Position numbers and translations under genes: made by a program. The notes beneath the pieces were generated by a model that was not told the origin of the DNA, did not search any database, and saw only the letters and a list, made by a program, of their open reading frames with translations. 64,000 nt of DNA from NCBI GenBank assembly GCA_024405875.1, contig JAKSOA010000003.1, positions 58,118 through 122,117 on the forward strand, given 5' to 3'. Shown here one piece after another: positions 52,303 to 60,519 of the stretch. Origin of the DNA: Paludibacteraceae bacterium (GTDB lineage Bacteria; Bacteroidota; Bacteroidia; Bacteroidales; Paludibacteraceae). Position 1 is the first letter of the stretch; each line of letters opens with the position of its first letter.

Positions 52303-53312
52303 TTAATTCCGCAATTTCATCACTTCCCAGTGACCTTGTTTCCTGCCTCCTATACGACGAATAATTTTTGCGTCTCGTAAGACTTTAATAGCTTTTTCTA
52401 CAGCTCTTTTTGTAATCTGTAATGACAAAGCAATCTCTTCAGCTGTGATTAGCTCATTCTTAATCATTAAATTAACTATTTCCTCTGATGTCTTAACCGA
52501 ACTTTTAACCGAACTTTTAACCGAACTTTTTTCCACAGTCTCATCTTCCGGCATCCAAGCAAACGGAATGACAACTCTTATGTAATTATCAAGGAAAATG
52601 AAGTTGGATCTGTCATACACTTTCAGTATCCTGAGCATTCCTGAACCCAATGCTTCAACTAGTTCAACATCACGGAAAACACGCATTAGTTCTTTGTTCC
52701 TAGGAGCGCTTATTCCACTGAAGAAGTCATTATGGCTCATCCCTAAAGGAAGCCGTCCTGCAGATGTTATTTCCACTCTGTCTGAGAAAATTTCAAATTT
52801 AGGCGGCACTTCATTGGTATAATAGTCATTGTGAACCATTGAGTTAATCACTATCTCACGCATGGCACGCTCATTCCAGAGTGGCGTGTCAATCCTTCTT
52901 TTATATGTAATCTCACTTTTTACAGTGTTCTCAACATTCAGTTTTTCAAGAACCTGGTCTGTGGCTTTGAGCAATGAGCAATATCCAAACTCCTTGTTTG
53001 ATATTAGAATGTCTCTATCCTTACCAGCGTACTTTGCAACTTTTATTGAATTACTGTTTTCATCAGCCAATAGATATGCCACATAGTTGTATGCACCATC
53101 ATCGGTCAAGAGGTCAAGATTTGAAGCGAATTGCTCATTAAGTTGTAATCCTTTGCTTTCATAATAGATGTGCAGTTGTCTGAATGTCAGGTTTTGACGT
53201 GGTGCACGAATGCTTTTGAGTGAATTGCGTACTCTTCTTGAATATAGGTCTTCTATCTATCCAACTCTTTTGTCAGTTCCCTCTTGAATTCAATGCGGTT
53301 TGTCTCTTCCAT
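52303..53312 (-). pseudogene. AlbA_2/HATPase_c_4 (RecG-like) transcriptional regulator, internal deletion
   Basis: The minus strand starts correctly at 53312 with MEETNRIEFKRELTKELD, the usual N-terminus of this family. After 19 codons (...LDR) it meets a stop. From ~53257 another frame resumes with IEDLYSRRVRNSLKSIR, which in intact members follows the ~120-residue AlbA_2 (Schlafen-like) domain. That domain is therefore deleted and the frame shifted. The rest is intact to 52303: DLLTDDGAYNYVAYLLAD, then the HATPase_c_4 region (REIVINSMVHNDYYTNEV, EIFSDRVEITSAGRLP, PRNKELMRVFRD), a KSSVKSSVKSSVK repeat and a winged helix. A short protein from a TTG at 53109 is conceivable but would lack the N-terminal domain. 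Confidence 0.82.
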
Positions 53313-53344
53313 ATCTATTTGCAATATTGTTGGTTTCTCATCTG

Positions 53345-53376
53345 CAAACTTACATAAAGTTATTGATTTGAGCAAA
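53345..53376 (-). promoter_or_regulatory. Intact promoter of the AlbA_2 pseudogene
   Basis: On the minus strand: TTTG (53376-53373), a 20-bp spacer, then TAAGTTTG (53352-53345). It is a full consensus, so the damaged gene is probably still transcribed. Confidence 0.75.
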
Positions 53377-53458
53377 AACGCTTCGCTCTTTCTTCGCCTA
53401 TATAATCTTCAAACTTTTTGTTGCACTTCTTATTTGAATTTATGCAGGCAAAATATAT

Positions 53459-53489
53459 TTTGGATTTAATCTTTTAATCTGTAACTTTG
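53459..53489 (+). promoter_or_regulatory. Bacteroidetes promoter of menA-rsmG
   Basis: TTTG (53459-53462), a 19-bp spacer, then TAACTTTG (53482-53489). It implies a ~95-nt untranslated leader before menA. Confidence 0.75.
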
Positions 53490-53588
53490 TATAGTCCTAA
53501 ATTATGGCAGTGGATATCTGATGAATTTGAGTGTGTGAGAATGATAAGTAAAGAGGCCTCTGATATTGTTATATTGGTAAAATAGAAT

Positions 53589-54509
53589 ATGAAAAAACTG
53601 CTGCTAAGTGGAAAATATATAAGGTCATTGCGTCTGCGTACCCTGCCACTATCTCTGTCAGGGGTTATTCTTGGCTCGTTGATTGCTGCGGCAGACGGCT
53701 TTTTAAGTATGGAGGTTTTCATATTCGCCATACTTACAACACTCTCACTGCAAATACTTGCCAACCTTGCAAATGAACTTGGTGACGCTCAGAAGGGAAC
53801 CGATACGGCAGAGCGCCTTGGACCGCAATACTCTGTGCAGAGCGGAGCGGTCAGCGTTGATGAACTCAGAAAACTGATTGAGGTGTTTGTGGGGTTCTCT
53901 CTCTGTTTTGGCTTTGCTCTTGTGTGGGTGGCTTTCGGAGCCGATTGGAGTGCTATGGCATCACCGTCATTCTATGCAATGCTCATACTTGGAGCACTTG
54001 CTGTTGCCGCCGCACTTGGCTACACACTTGGCAAAAGACCATACGGATATATGGCACTTGGTGATTTAGGTGTTTTCCTCTTTTTTGGTCTGCTCAGTGT
54101 TATGGGCTCTTACTTTTTAATGGCAAAGGAGTTGCAGTGGTCTTTGATACTTGCGGCATCGGGGTGTGGATTCCTATCAATGGCGGTTCTTAACCTTAAC
54201 AATATGAGAGATATGGAGCAAGACCGCCGCACACGCCTTACAATCCCCATAGTGATAGGTCTAAGGAATGCCAAAATTTACCATACACTACTTGTTGTAG
54301 GTTCACAGTTGCTGTTTCTGCTCTTTGTTATAAACCGCAACGGTAATTGGACATCATTTATTTTCCTTATATTTGTTCCGCTTTGGGTGTGGCACATTAC
54401 TGAGGTATGGAAAAGGGAAGGAGAGTCACTTGACAAACTTTTCCCCTCACTCTCATTCGGAGCCCTCATTCAATGCATCATTTTAGGACTTTGCACTTTT
54501 CTTTTTTAA
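53589..54509 (+). CDS. menA: 1,4-dihydroxy-2-naphthoate polyprenyltransferase
   Basis: A 306-residue UbiA-superfamily integral membrane enzyme attaching the prenyl chain in menaquinone synthesis. The first aspartate-rich motif is NELGDAQKGTD (62-72) and the second is NNMRDMEQDRR (~207-217). About eight to nine hydrophobic helices are visible. Menaquinone serves the anaerobic fumarate-reducing chain usual in this group. The stop overlaps the longest frame of the next gene but lies 29 bp before the chosen rsmG start. Confidence 0.93.
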   Translation: MKKLLLSGKYIRSLRLRTLPLSLSGVILGSLIAAADGFLSMEVFIFAILTTLSLQILANLANELGDAQKGTDTAERLGPQYSVQSGAVSVDELRKLIEVFVGFSLCFGFALVWVAFGADWSAMASPSFYAMLILGALAVAAALGYTLGKRPYGYMALGDLGVFLFFGLLSVMGSYFLMAKELQWSLILAASGCGFLSMAVLNLNNMRDMEQDRRTRLTIPIVIGLRNAKIYHTLLVVGSQLLFLLFVINRNGNWTSFIFLIFVPLWVWHITEVWKREGESLDKLFPSLSFGALIQCIILGLCTFLF

Positions 54510-54538
54510 CTTTTAACTTTTCTTTATTCACTATTTCT

Positions 54539-55159
54539 ATGTATCACATAGTAAAATATTTCCCCTCCATAACCCAAGACCAGATTCAGCGTTTTGAGGC
54601 TCTTGATGCCCTCTACCACGATTGGAACTCAAAGATAAATGTAATATCACGCAAGGATATTGACAACCTCTATGAGCATCACGTTCTGCATAGCCTTGCC
54701 ATAGCGAAAATAATTAATTTCCGTCCCGGCACAACAATAGTTGACATAGGTACAGGTGGGGGATTCCCTGGCATTCCTCTTGCAATAATGTTCCCTCAGT
54801 GCAGTTTCACACTTGTTGATTCCGTTGGTAAGAAAATAAAGGTGGCGTCAGAGATTGCCACCGCACTCAGCCTGGAGAACGTAAGTTTTGTAAATGACCG
54901 TATGGAGGCTGTGAAGCAGAGTTTTGATTTTGCCGTAAGCCGTGCCGCTATGAGCCTTGACCTGTTGGTTAAGGTGTGCCGCAAGAACATTGCAAAAGGT
55001 GGGCAAAACGCATTTCCTAACGGGCTTATATGCCTGAAGGGTGGGGAGTTGGAAGAAGAGATGAAGCCATTCAAAAGAACGGCTTCACTATATAATCTCT
55101 CAGAATTCTTCTCCGAAGAGTACTTCTCCACTAAAAAAGCACTATACCTCCCACTATAA
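54539..55159 (+). CDS. rsmG: 16S rRNA (guanine-N7)-methyltransferase RsmG
   Basis: A 206-residue SAM-dependent enzyme modifying G527 (E. coli numbering) of 16S rRNA; its loss gives low-level streptomycin resistance in other bacteria. The SAM site is DIGTGGGFPGIPLAI and the following acidic strand is FTLVDSVGKKIKV. RAAMSLDLLVK and PNGLICLKGGEL are family landmarks. ATG at 54539 is chosen; the upstream frame would extend into the menA end. It is probably cotranscribed with menA. Confidence 0.95.
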   Translation: MYHIVKYFPSITQDQIQRFEALDALYHDWNSKINVISRKDIDNLYEHHVLHSLAIAKIINFRPGTTIVDIGTGGGFPGIPLAIMFPQCSFTLVDSVGKKIKVASEIATALSLENVSFVNDRMEAVKQSFDFAVSRAAMSLDLLVKVCRKNIAKGGQNAFPNGLICLKGGELEEEMKPFKRTASLYNLSEFFSEEYFSTKKALYLPL

Positions 55160-55176
55160 TTCTAACCTATTGTGTA

Positions 55177-55275
55177 TTAAGTAAGATTTTTGAGGAGAAT
55201 TTTATTTTAGAAGAGGGAGTTTAGCGGGCTAAATGACCGATGATAAAATAAAATTATACCAAAAAGATTACTTAA
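55177..55275. repeat. ~99-bp long palindrome between rsmG and the lipoprotein gene
   Basis: Nested complementary arms: TTAAGTAA/TTACTTAA (outer), TTTTTG/CAAAAA, AATTTTATTTTA/TAAAATAAAATT, and TTTAGC-GG-GCTAAA (centre). Unpaired stretches separate the arms. The right end contains the last codons and stop of the 55268 gene. It may act as a bidirectional terminator or be a miniature mobile element. Confidence 0.75.
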
Positions 55276-55927
55276 TAACCTCTTTGACCCTCATATCCTT
55301 TATGATAGTCTGAGCGAACTCCTTTGCCGCAGACTGAACATCTGACGGGTCTTGCGTGGCTGTGGTGGCTACATAGATAGCGTCATTCTCATCCATAGCG
55401 TAATAGAGACGAGCCTCAAGAATATATGTTGTGGTTGTAGTCCAGTAGCCAGGTGTTGTTACCTGGTCATAGTAGTAGTTATAGCAGTTGAAGTATGGGT
55501 GGAACCAAGGGTCATAGAACACTGGACCTGTAGGGACTGCGTATGTGGTTGTTGTAGGTGGAACATACTCATCTGTCTGGTCTTTATCCTTGAACACAAG
55601 AAGCAGAACGCCCGTATATTTGTCCTCACGAATCTTCTTTGCAAGTTCCTCTTTGTTTGATTTCTTCAAGGCGCTTGGACCAAAAATATCGTATGCTGAA
55701 TATGCGTTCACTCCCGCACTTTTAAGGTGCAAGACAACTGCGTCTTCAAAGCCGTCCTGATAGGTTCCTCCGGCAGTTTTACCTATAAGAGAGAATACAA
55801 GTATTTTGTCAGTTGTGTTCTCAGGTATGTTTCCCTTCCACGATGACAGTAATTTTGTAGATGAGCAAGCCACAAGTAATGTTATGGCTATGATAGCTCC
55901 TGAAATGTAACTAAACTTTGTTTTCAT
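55268..55927 (-). CDS. Putative lipoprotein, function unknown
   Basis: A 219-residue lipoprotein (lipobox LLVACSS, C21). Residues ~40-110 form an alpha/beta domain (ILVFSLIGKTAGGTYQDGFEDAVVLHLKSAGVNAYSAYD...). They are followed by a Pro/Thr/Tyr-rich insert (PPTTTTYAVP, PWFHPYFNCYNYYYD) and then LEARLYYAMDENDAIYVATTAT. The layout recalls DUF4136-like lipoproteins, but the match is not certain. The last codons lie in a long palindrome shared with the intergenic region. It is monocistronic on the minus strand and faces rsmG. Confidence 0.7.
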   Translation of the reverse strand: MKTKFSYISGAIIAITLLVACSSTKLLSSWKGNIPENTTDKILVFSLIGKTAGGTYQDGFEDAVVLHLKSAGVNAYSAYDIFGPSALKKSNKEELAKKIREDKYTGVLLLVFKDKDQTDEYVPPTTTTYAVPTGPVFYDPWFHPYFNCYNYYYDQVTTPGYWTTTTTYILEARLYYAMDENDAIYVATTATQDPSDVQSAAKEFAQTIIKDMRVKEVIK

Positions 55928-55960
55928 AATGAGTTAATTTTTGCAAATGTAATAAAAAAA

Positions 55961-56599
55961 TCAGAGATATGGATTGTATTGCAACTCATCTCCAATTGTT
56001 GTTGTTCCTCCGTGCCCTGGATATACTACCGTATCAGTAGGCAGAGTGGTTATCTTTTTAGTCAGTGAGTGTATGAGACTCTCAAAGTCGCCGCCGTCAA
56101 GGTCGGTACGTCCTATGGAACCCTGAAACAGGGAGTCACCGCTAAACAGCACATTGTCAGCCTTGCAGTAGAAGGCAAGACCGCCTGGAGAGTGCCCTGG
56201 CACCTCAATGACTGATAACTCAGATTTGCCAAACCGTATAACGTCAGCCTCGCTCAAATATCCGCCAAGTTTTTGGTAATCTTCATTTAACGGAATGCCG
56301 AATGAGTGGCAGTGGCTCTTCATTATGGGAAGCAGGAACTCATCTGCCTCTGACGCCTCAGGCAATACACCATAGCGTTCTGTCAAATATCTGTTACCAA
56401 AGCAGTGGTCAAGGTGCAGATGCGTGTTGAGCACTCTGACCAATTTAAGTCCGCCGTTTTCAATAAAAGATGAGAGACGAACCTTCTCAGCATCGTAGTA
56501 ACAACCTGCGTCAATAATAACACACTCCTTACCGCCCTCATCAATGAGCAGGTATGTGTTCTCCATTATAGGGTTGAAAACAAATGTCTCAATTTTCAT
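55961..56599 (-). CDS. Metallo-beta-lactamase-fold hydrolase (glyoxalase II-like)
   Basis: A 212-residue MBL-fold hydrolase with the zinc motif HLHLDH at 60-65, a following metal histidine/aspartate in VPGHSPGG and LFSGDSLFQGSIGRTD, and a C-terminal YPGHG. It resembles small hydroxyacylglutathione-hydrolase-like thioesterases, but the substrate is open. ATG at 56599 (MKIETFVFN) is chosen; it lies 1 bp after the antiporter stop, so the two are coupled. Longer upstream frames would run into the antiporter gene. Confidence 0.88.
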   Translation of the reverse strand: MKIETFVFNPIMENTYLLIDEGGKECVIIDAGCYYDAEKVRLSSFIENGGLKLVRVLNTHLHLDHCFGNRYLTERYGVLPEASEADEFLLPIMKSHCHSFGIPLNEDYQKLGGYLSEADVIRFGKSELSVIEVPGHSPGGLAFYCKADNVLFSGDSLFQGSIGRTDLDGGDFESLIHSLTKKITTLPTDTVVYPGHGGTTTIGDELQYNPYL

Positions 56600-56600
56600 T

Positions 56601-58856
56601 TTACACAGGTTTTGTAACCATCGCACTCTGTTGAAGCGCCTTTACATCTTTGTCCACTCCTACCACCAATATTATATCGCCTGATGATACAATAATGTCT
56701 GACGATGGTTTTATTACATTGTCACTGCCACGGTCAATACCCACAATCATACAGTGGAAATTCTCCCTTATACCACATTCAAACAGTTTTTTGCCTGAAA
56801 GAACAGAGTTCTCAGGAACCGCCACACGCATCATCTGAAGGTCATCATCACCGCTGGCAAAATCAAATACAACCTTATTCTCCTTAGATTCCATACAGTT
56901 GGCAAAATTCTTAAGGTTCTCATCGGAGCCTAAGAGTTGGATTTTATCATTAGGAAGAAGCATTGTACTGACAGACGGTATATTCAGTCTTCCGTCTTTT
57001 CTTTTAATGGAGGCTATATGAACATTGTATTTCCTGCCCCAGTCGGCATCCTTAATGGTTTGTCCGCACCAGACGGAATCAAACGGCAGAGTGATTTCAC
57101 TAAGGTGAATATCCTTTTCAATAAGGTCTCCTGCATATTTTGGTTTTGAAGCCATCTCTTTTGAGTTCAGGTTCTCACTGAAAACCTTCTCCATGTGAGC
57201 CTGACCTCTCATAATTTTGCTATGCATTGTCCAATAAATCAGTCCAAAAACCAGGACACCTGTTATTATTGCTGATGTTGAGTGGTACAGGACGTCCATT
57301 GCAGCCGTTATGATACACAATGCCAACAACCCCCTTATTATAACAATGAATATAAGCGGAGCACGGTTAAACTGCTTGTCATTCCATAGTTTCCAGAACC
57401 TCTTATCAAACAGCCCTTTTGTAAGCAGGGGACGAATGAATACCAATAGGCTGAACATTGCGATAAGTGCGGTGGAAAGTTTCGCCCAGTCATCACCAAT
57501 CATACTTTGCAGGTACGGGTAAAGAACGTCATCACATATTGCAATTATAGTGATACAAAGCACAGTGTAGATAATCATTATAATCGCGGACTCCTTCAGT
57601 AGGTTCATCCAAGGCTTATTTGCCCGTTGTGTATTGGAAGCCTGCTCATTTCTGCTACTTTCACGCTTCAGTTTTTCAGGAATCAGAGGGTCAAGTTTGT
57701 CAGCAAGGGGAGCGGACAGTTTAATCATATACGGCGATGTAAATGTGGTAATTACTGACACCGATACAATAATCGGGTACAGACAGGGTTCTATAGCCCC
57801 CAAACTTACGCCAAGCGATGCAATGATGAAAGCGAATTCACCAACCTGCGCAAGTGAGAATCCGCTTCTTAGTGACTCCTTGAAGTTTATGCCTCCCAGC
57901 ATACAGGCAAGTGTATAGACTGTACTGCCTAAAACCAGCACCACCAGGGTTATTACAAGAATAGGCAACCAATATTTTACAAGCATTGCGGGGTCAATCA
58001 TCATACCCACCGACACAAAGAATATAGCGCCAAACAAATCCTTAATCGGGGTGGTCAAGTGCTCAATGTGTTCGCCTTCAGTTGTCTCAGCCAGAATAGA
58101 GCCCATTACAAATGCTCCGAACGCCGCTGAGAAGCCGGCTGCCGAGGCCGCCACAACCATTAAAAAGCATAATGCAAGGCTTACAATAAGCATAGTCTCA
58201 TTATTAAGGCTCTTTTTTGTCTTTTTCAGTAGCAAAGGAACAAGATATATACCTAAGACAAACCATAGGACAAGACAGAAAACCATACTCAGCATACTAA
58301 ATATAATTTTCTCTCCGTCAATACTGCCACCCTTGCCAAGCGTGCCGAACAGCAACATCAGTATAATGGCGATAATGTCTTCTAAAATAAGAATGCTGAA
58401 AACTGTTGAAGTAAACTTCTGTTGCCTTAAGCCGAGGTCATCAAATGACTTTATTATTATTCCAGTTGAGGCGATAGACATCATACTGCCTAAATAGAGC
58501 CCGTTTAGCCTTGTCCATCCAAAACAATAGGCGACCACACTGCCAATGCCAATCATACAGATAAGCATTGTTGACAGTGCAATGATTGGTGCCGTTCCAA
58601 TTTTCAAAAGTTTTTTGAAACTGAATTCAAGACCTAATGAAAACAATATGAATATTACACCTATGTCTGCCCAGACCTTAATGGATTCAGCATCAACAAT
58701 GGTGCTTGTATAAGGCATATAGGGGCCTGCAAGAAATCCGGCGACAATGTACCCAAGCACAACAGGCTGTTTTAATTTCTTAAAAATTAAAGACATTAAG
58801 GCGGCACAAAACAGAATGAGCGCCAAGTCTGAAATGGGTTGAGCAAGAGACTCCAT
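56601..58856 (-). CDS. CPA2-family cation/proton antiporter with two TrkA-C domains
   Basis: A 751-residue membrane protein. About twelve transmembrane helices lie in residues ~1-385 (Na/H exchanger fold; GYIVAGFLAGP, FILFSLGLEFSF, SIASTGIIIKSFDDLG). A further hydrophobic group at ~420-560 follows, then two cytoplasmic TrkA-C/RCK-C domains (~595-660 and ~670-745). These usually bind ligands that gate K+ or Na+ export. Because cdaA is in the window and RCK-C domains can bind c-di-AMP, such control is possible but not shown. Start ATG 58856 (MESLAQPISDL) is chosen over 58898. Confidence 0.88.
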   Translation of the reverse strand: MESLAQPISDLALILFCAALMSLIFKKLKQPVVLGYIVAGFLAGPYMPYTSTIVDAESIKVWADIGVIFILFSLGLEFSFKKLLKIGTAPIIALSTMLICMIGIGSVVAYCFGWTRLNGLYLGSMMSIASTGIIIKSFDDLGLRQQKFTSTVFSILILEDIIAIILMLLFGTLGKGGSIDGEKIIFSMLSMVFCLVLWFVLGIYLVPLLLKKTKKSLNNETMLIVSLALCFLMVVAASAAGFSAAFGAFVMGSILAETTEGEHIEHLTTPIKDLFGAIFFVSVGMMIDPAMLVKYWLPILVITLVVLVLGSTVYTLACMLGGINFKESLRSGFSLAQVGEFAFIIASLGVSLGAIEPCLYPIIVSVSVITTFTSPYMIKLSAPLADKLDPLIPEKLKRESSRNEQASNTQRANKPWMNLLKESAIIMIIYTVLCITIIAICDDVLYPYLQSMIGDDWAKLSTALIAMFSLLVFIRPLLTKGLFDKRFWKLWNDKQFNRAPLIFIVIIRGLLALCIITAAMDVLYHSTSAIITGVLVFGLIYWTMHSKIMRGQAHMEKVFSENLNSKEMASKPKYAGDLIEKDIHLSEITLPFDSVWCGQTIKDADWGRKYNVHIASIKRKDGRLNIPSVSTMLLPNDKIQLLGSDENLKNFANCMESKENKVVFDFASGDDDLQMMRVAVPENSVLSGKKLFECGIRENFHCMIVGIDRGSDNVIKPSSDIIVSSGDIILVVGVDKDVKALQQSAMVTKPV

Positions 58857-58909
58857 AATCACAACTTTTAAAATTCGTGCAAAATTAATCAAATCCACTT
58901 AAATTTTCA

Positions 58910-58917
58910 TACCTTTG
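58910..58917 (+). promoter_or_regulatory. -7 box of the cstA promoter
   Basis: TACCTTTG, implying a ~120-nt leader before cstA. No TTTG at -33 spacing. Confidence 0.5.
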
Positions 58918-59046
58918 TAGTTTAATTTTCAACTTTGTTAAAACAAGTTTTAACCATGTTACTTCGTCACTCGGCATAACTTAAGTAAACTTAGTTCTGC
59001 TCTCGTTCCTAGTAACAGTCAACTTTCAATTTTCAATTGAATTATT

Positions 59047-60519
59047 ATGATAACATTTACTATTGCATTAATCCTTCTTGTCGCGGGCTATTTCACCTAC
59101 GGAAAGTTGATAGAGAAACTGTTTGGTATTGATGAAACCAGACCTACTCCTGCCATAAAGCACCCCGATGGGGTTGACTTTGTGCCTCTTCCACGATGGA
59201 AGGCGTATATGATACAGTTCCTCAATATTGCAGGTACAGGACCTATTTTTGGCGCCATAATGGGAGCCAGATTTGGTGTATCGGCGTATCTGTGGATAGT
59301 TTTCGGCTGTATATTCATAGGTGCCGTCCACGATTTTATGGTTGGTATGCTCTCCATACGCCGTAACGGAAGGAGCCTTCCTGAAATTATAGGACAGTTT
59401 TTGGGTGACGGTATGCAATATTTCTCTGTTGGATTCTCCATTCTGCTCTTGCTGCTTGTAGGTGTGGTATATATCTACACTCCGGCAGAACTGCTCACAG
59501 GCATTTTCCCAAGTATCGGGGCGGATAAGAAGACGGGAATGATTATTTGGATAATAGCCATATTCGCCTATTACATTTTGGCATCGTCAGTGCCTATTGA
59601 TAAGATTATAGGTAGGGTTTACCCGCTATTTGCCGCCATTCTGCTCTTTATGGCTGTAGGCATTATGATTGCGCTCTATGTACACCAGCCTGCCATACCT
59701 GAGATTTTTGACGGCATCAGGAATCTGAATCCTGATAAGGATGAGCCTATCTTCCCGATATTGTTTGTAAGTATAGCGTGCGGAGCCGTATCGGGTTTCC
59801 ACGCCACGCAGTCTCCTATTATGGCCAGGTGCGTAACCAATGAGCGTCAAGGCAGAACAATATTCTACGGGGCTATGATTACAGAGGGTATAGTGGCGGT
59901 TATATGGGCTGCCGCAGCCATTACATTCTATCAGGAGAACGGATATGCCGATGCCGCCGGCAATGGCTATTCAGCAGGATATATTGTAGATTTTATGTCA
60001 AAAACCTGGTTGGGTAGAATTGGTGGGATTTTGGCAATCGTAGGTGTGATTGTATGTCCTATAACATCGGGCGATACCGCTTTCCGTTCCGCTCGTCTTA
60101 TAGTGGCGGACAGAATACATCTTAAACAGGGTAAAATAAGAAACCGTCTGCTTATTTGTGTGCCTATGTTCCTGATTGCATTCGGCATTTTAATGTACAG
60201 TTTAAGTGACAAGGATGGGTTTGAAACCATTTGGCGTTATTTTGCTTGGGCAAACCAGACACTTGCAACATTCACGCTATGGGCTATAGCGGCATTCTTA
60301 TACAGAACCAAAGGATATTGGCACTATGTGGCGTTACTGCCCGCTATGTTTATGACAATGGTGGTGACCACCTATATTTTCGTAGCGCCTGAGGGCTTTG
60401 GCTTGCTTGAATATTATAATTGGGTGCTGGTTGGTGCGGCAGTGCTGGCGTTGGTTCTGTCAAAGGTATTCTATTCAAGAGAACGTAAAATCAAAGAAAC
60501 AACCCCTATAGAGAAATGA
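59047..60519 (+). CDS. cstA: CstA-family carbon starvation/peptide or pyruvate transporter
   Basis: A 490-residue polytopic membrane protein with CstA family landmarks: GPIFGAIMGARFG, GAVHDFMVGMLSIRRNGRSLPEI, YIYTPAELLTG, GFHATQSPIMARCV and CPITSGDTAFRSARLIVAD. It is the short form common in Bacteroidota, lacking the C-terminal extension of the ~700-residue E. coli protein. E. coli CstA takes up peptides and pyruvate. The stop overlaps the next gene by 4 bp (ATGA). Confidence 0.9.
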   Translation: MITFTIALILLVAGYFTYGKLIEKLFGIDETRPTPAIKHPDGVDFVPLPRWKAYMIQFLNIAGTGPIFGAIMGARFGVSAYLWIVFGCIFIGAVHDFMVGMLSIRRNGRSLPEIIGQFLGDGMQYFSVGFSILLLLLVGVVYIYTPAELLTGIFPSIGADKKTGMIIWIIAIFAYYILASSVPIDKIIGRVYPLFAAILLFMAVGIMIALYVHQPAIPEIFDGIRNLNPDKDEPIFPILFVSIACGAVSGFHATQSPIMARCVTNERQGRTIFYGAMITEGIVAVIWAAAAITFYQENGYADAAGNGYSAGYIVDFMSKTWLGRIGGILAIVGVIVCPITSGDTAFRSARLIVADRIHLKQGKIRNRLLICVPMFLIAFGILMYSLSDKDGFETIWRYFAWANQTLATFTLWAIAAFLYRTKGYWHYVALLPAMFMTMVVTTYIFVAPEGFGLLEYYNWVLVGAAVLALVLSKVFYSRERKIKETTPIEK

